From positions 1-43,383 of the forward strand of contig CAUDEL010000022.1 of the NCBI GenBank assembly GCA_958448555.1: DNA of 43,383 nt, read 5' to 3'. Positions 40,935 to 43,383 of the stretch are shown piece after piece (position 1 is the first letter of the stretch; every line of letters starts with the position of its first letter). The DNA is from Limiplasma sp958448555 (GTDB lineage Bacteria > Bacillota > Clostridia > Christensenellales > Aristaeellaceae). Made by a program: the position numbers and the translations under genes. The notes below the pieces were generated by a model. That model was not told the origin of the DNA, ran no database searches, and saw only the letters and a program-made list of their open reading frames with translations.

Positions 40935-41891
40935 ATGCGATCTCCATACGCAAAATGGCTGCTTATAGGACTGGCCTTAACCCTTCTGATACCTGGGTTC
41001 AGCTTTGCTTCAAAGCAAGACACCCTGAATACGGAAAGCCAACTGGCGCGGTATTTGAATCTCTACGGAGTCCCCCTTACAGAGGAAATACTCGACCGAA
41101 TGCACTCCTCCTTTTCGGCAGATGAAGCTGTCTGTGGTCCCGTTCGGGTAAGCTTTGATGAAGTCCTTTACGATGGGCAATGGCTGTATACTGCTGCAAC
41201 TGCCTGGCCGGAGGACCCGGAGTCGGTTCTGGTTTTACCGGGTGGAATGACGCCGGAAGAACCTGTGGTTGGCTACTATATCGAGGGGCCTTGTAATGAT
41301 AAACGGTCCTTTGCGCAAGTAGCCCAACAGGAACATAAGCAACTGATAGCGGTTTATGCTTATCCACAGGAATTTGATGCTTTGGGGCTTTACTTTCTGG
41401 ATGCTTTGCAGGAGACTCCAAATCAATTCATCTTGTTTAGTGGTGCCCAACTTGCCGGAGGGGAAAAACCTGTTACAATCACATGGAGCATTCAAATCTA
41501 TGATGTCAATTTGTACAATGGAAAATATGATCTTCATGGTACGTATCAGTTTCCGTTACCCCTTCAGCCCTTGGGGCCATACAAAGAACGAATCTATCAT
41601 GTACTCCGCGCAAAAGATGAGGTGCCTTTTGAATCTGTGAAGCTGGTCCAAACACCGTTGGCCACCTACCTTCTGGTAGACTGGAATAGCGAGAAATATT
41701 TTTTTGTTGAGCTGATTGATGAAAGTGGTCAGCCCCTAGAGCCAAAAGGGTCTATTTCCATGAACTCGTATGCAATGGAGGATTTACCGGATCGAATTTA
41801 TTTATCTGTTTCCGACCCAGACACAGAACAGACCGAAAGGGTTGAGGCCGTCTATGTGCAAGATGAAACGGTTTCCCGAGGACGAGAATAA
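40935..41891 (+). CDS. Exported protein of unknown function
   Basis: This 318-residue protein has a signal sequence (LLIGLALTLLIPGFSFA, cleavage near residue 27) and a beta-rich mature region (VRVSFDEVLYDGQWLYTAAT, VTITWSIQIYDVNLYNGKYD, LATYLLVDWNSEKYFFVELI). The pattern of paired Ig-like beta domains faintly recalls the extracellular DUF4179/DUF5643-type parts of sigma-factor partners, but no transmembrane anti-sigma helix is present, so no function is claimed. It is the last of four exported proteins before the small 84-residue gene and ECF sigma factor. An AAAGGAGC site precedes the ATG. Confidence 0.65.
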   Translation: MRSPYAKWLLIGLALTLLIPGFSFASKQDTLNTESQLARYLNLYGVPLTEEILDRMHSSFSADEAVCGPVRVSFDEVLYDGQWLYTAATAWPEDPESVLVLPGGMTPEEPVVGYYIEGPCNDKRSFAQVAQQEHKQLIAVYAYPQEFDALGLYFLDALQETPNQFILFSGAQLAGGEKPVTITWSIQIYDVNLYNGKYDLHGTYQFPLPLQPLGPYKERIYHVLRAKDEVPFESVKLVQTPLATYLLVDWNSEKYFFVELIDESGQPLEPKGSISMNSYAMEDLPDRIYLSVSDPDTEQTERVEAVYVQDETVSRGRE

Positions 41892-42117
41892 GAATGCCGA
41901 AGATAATCATTCAGATATGCCCTGGTCCTTGTATTGGTATCGGTATCTTGTCACACAAATAAAATTGCTGTTTCAGCCGCCGATTCAAACGCCGCCCTAT
42001 ATAAGCACCATGCTCAAGGATACAATCCATCGCGCTGCGCAACGTGAGCAAACGCGAAATGAATGGAAAGAGATATGGACGGAAAACGCAAGAAGCACGA
42101 CCAAATTCGGTCGTTGA
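41863..42117 (+). CDS. Possible small cytoplasmic protein overlapping the upstream gene
   Basis: An 84-residue frame (MKRFPEDENKNAEDNHSDMP, then WSLYWYRYLVTQIKLLF and a basic helical end) starts 29 bases inside the exported-protein gene and ends 24 bases before the sigma factor. The charged start, amphipathic middle and overlap suggest a translationally coupled protein, perhaps controlling the sigma factor. No good ribosome binding site is seen, so it may be spurious. Confidence 0.4.
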   Translation: MKRFPEDENKNAEDNHSDMPWSLYWYRYLVTQIKLLFQPPIQTPPYISTMLKDTIHRAAQREQTRNEWKEIWTENARSTTKFGR

Positions 42118-42141
42118 TGGCGGATGTGAGGAACTAATGAA

Positions 42142-42630
42142 ATGGAACGGGAAACGCTTGCTCAAATCATACATATACATTACCAGCCGCTCTTGTTTCA
42201 GGCATATAGGATTTTGCGCCATAATCAGGACGCGGAGGATGCAGTGCAAAACGCCTGTTTAAAAGCATGGCAGCACGGCAGCACGCTCCGAAAAGACGAC
42301 TGTGTGGCCGCATGGCTTCGTCAAATTGTCTATTATGAATGCATTGACTTGCTTCGGTTCCGAAAGCGGCAAGACGTTTTTGCCTATCCAATCGACCGAC
42401 TTCCCGATGAAAGCAGCAAGCCGGCGGACAGCCTTGTCCTGATTTCGCTCAATGATATTCTCCTGTCCACCTCCATTCGACACAGGGAGCTCCTCTACAA
42501 TAAGTATGTGATGGGATATACCATTTCTCAGCTGTCTCAAATGACGGGTATCAGCGAGGGAACGGTGAAAAGCCGGTTGTTTCGTGCAAGAAGGCTGCTT
42601 TTTAAAAAGATGAACAAGCTATGGTCATAG
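42142..42630 (+). CDS. ECF-type RNA polymerase sigma factor
   Basis: This 162-residue sigma-70 family protein has region 2 (HYQPLLFQAYRILRHNQDAE, DAVQNACLKAWQH, WLRQIVYYECIDLLR) and region 4 (YVMGYTISQLSQMTGISEG, TVKSRLFRARRLLFKK, the helix-turn-helix). It would direct RNA polymerase to a small set of promoters, perhaps the exported-protein genes upstream. Usual ECF partners (membrane anti-sigma factors) are not obvious; the 84-residue protein before it is the only cytoplasmic candidate. A GTGAGGAAC site precedes the ATG. Confidence 0.9.
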   Translation: MERETLAQIIHIHYQPLLFQAYRILRHNQDAEDAVQNACLKAWQHGSTLRKDDCVAAWLRQIVYYECIDLLRFRKRQDVFAYPIDRLPDESSKPADSLVLISLNDILLSTSIRHRELLYNKYVMGYTISQLSQMTGISEGTVKSRLFRARRLLFKKMNKLWS

Positions 42631-42712
42631 GCCTACTTTTGGGAGAGACATAAAGGAAACTCCACCGGTGAGTATTGCCCGTATCAATAAAAGGGACCCC
42701 AAATCAAATCTG

Positions 42713-42744
42713 CCTGGAGTCTTCATGCTTCAGGTATCTTTTTT
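42713..42744 (+). terminator. Probable terminator after the ECF sigma factor gene
   Basis: A 7-bp stem with a G-U pair (42713-42719 with 42728-42734) and 8-nt loop is followed by TATCTTTTTTT and more T-rich sequence. Confidence 0.65.
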
Positions 42745-42845
42745 TGTTCTTTTTCTTTGCTCTCCTCATTTTACATTGAACGGTGCCGCTCTCCTCCCCA
42801 GCACCCCTTATTTTGGAACAGCCAAAACGATGAGGAGGAACACAA

Positions 42846-43265
42846 ATGGCAGAAATCAATCTGCGGGATTTTTATCCCTGGCATCACCAGAATCAATATA
42901 TCGAGATATCAGAAGAACTGATTGAGCTGTTTCGACAATGGGAGCGAGAGGAACACGCTTATTTGCAGAAGAGAAGGAGGTATCGTGCGGTTTACTCTCT
43001 GGATCGCGGTGATGGAATTGAGGTGAAGGCTGCCGTTTCGGTCATTTCTCCCGATGAAGAATGTGAACGGAAAGAGACCTGCGAACGTCTTTTTCAGGCT
43101 CTTTTTTCCTTATCGCCTACGCAACGCAGGCGGATCATCCTGCATTGTATCTTGGACATGCCCCAATCTCAAGTGGCCCGTATGGAGGGCGTTTCTCCCA
43201 AAGCGGTGAATGCTTCGATCCTTAGTGGACTGAAACGGCTTAAATTATTCCTAAAAGATTGCTAA
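42846..43265 (+). CDS. Sigma-70 region 4-like regulator typical of ICEs
   Basis: This 139-residue protein (MAEINLRDFYPWHHQNQYIE, RRYRAVYSLDRGDGIE, then LSPTQRRRIILHCILDMPQS and QVARMEGVSPKAVNASI) lacks region 2 and has only the DNA-binding region 4 helix-turn-helix. Proteins beginning NLRxFYPWY and containing YSLDxGDGIE are common in conjugative transposons close to the recombinase, where they are probable control proteins for the element. Its presence suggests the ICE continues past the right edge of the window. The GATGAGGAGGAAC site precedes the ATG. Confidence 0.88.
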   Translation: MAEINLRDFYPWHHQNQYIEISEELIELFRQWEREEHAYLQKRRRYRAVYSLDRGDGIEVKAAVSVISPDEECERKETCERLFQALFSLSPTQRRRIILHCILDMPQSQVARMEGVSPKAVNASILSGLKRLKLFLKDC

Positions 43266-43383
43266 GAAGGCTACCAGAAAAACCTTTTTTTGTGCAGGTA
43301 AGTGTAGGGAGTATTGAAAGCCCCTGACGCACCTTGACAATCGAATACGCGGTGTTACAGGTACGATCCCCCGCGCGGTGGAG
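43266..43383. other. Noncoding end of the window with a possible promoter
   Basis: A perfect TTGACA at 43334-43339 has only a poor -10 match at normal spacing (TACAGG) and a better one (TACGAT, 43362-43367) at 22 bases. The region could be a regulated promoter of the next ICE genes; it is cut by the window end. Confidence 0.35.

Noticed and set aside
42668..42925. An 85-codon frame between the two sigma-like genes
   Set aside because: It spans a terminator and enters the next gene in another frame; no ribosome binding site.

Overview
The window is most likely from a GC-rich member of the Clostridia (Bacillota), probably a gut anaerobe. This rests on the gene families (CD1107/CD1110-type transfer proteins, class B sortase, TTRAP, TnpV-like, MobC and relaxase families), strong AAGGAGG ribosome binding sites, and frequent TTG starts. 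Almost all of it appears to be one integrative and conjugative element (ICE). No rRNA, tRNA or CRISPR array was seen.

Layout. (1) 1-1345: the right end of another mobile element, carrying the 3' part of a large serine recombinase gene. It interrupts the VirB2-like maff2 gene, of which only the 3' end remains (1346-1441). (2) 1504-10590: type IV secretion and surface genes: VirB6-like protein, a PrgI-VirB4 fusion, a small membrane protein, an NlpC/P60 hydrolase, DUF4315, DUF4366 and sortase B. (3) 10605-16124: a giant thioester/CnaB-repeat adhesin. (4) 17232-30443: DNA processing and mobilization: topoisomerase III, small accessory proteins, a 2815-residue methylase-like/helicase polyvalent protein with a tnpV gene hidden inside it in another frame, MobC, a small Cys-rich protein and the relaxase. 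(5) 30444-33399: cargo: a TIR-domain protein between duplicated relaxase 3' ends, and a LexA-box-controlled Y-family polymerase with a small partner. (6) 33442-43265: an AT-richer block with a complete agr-type quorum-sensing module (agrB, agrC and agrA on the minus strand and a previously easy-to-miss 42-residue agrD on the plus strand), secreted solute-binding-protein-like genes without a permease, an ECF sigma factor, and a sigma-region-4 protein typical of ICE control regions.

Three small cassettes (a Phd/RelE-type toxin-antitoxin pair, an orphan antitoxin-like gene, and a BRO-family gene) sit inside the transfer operon, each with its own 17-bp-spaced promoter and a terminator.

How it may work together: VirB6, VirB4 and the hydrolase build the mating channel, the adhesin and sortase promote cell contact, and the relaxase, MobC, TopB and helicase process the DNA. 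The TIR protein, toxin-antitoxin pair and SOS polymerase are maintenance or defence cargo. The most novel part is the agr module: its predicted signal core, GIPSSHGSY, has the same layout as the serine-lactone peptide RIPTSTGFF of the Staphylococcus intermedius group, and it may control the adjacent secreted proteins by cell density. All functions are inferred from sequence reading alone; no database search was run.
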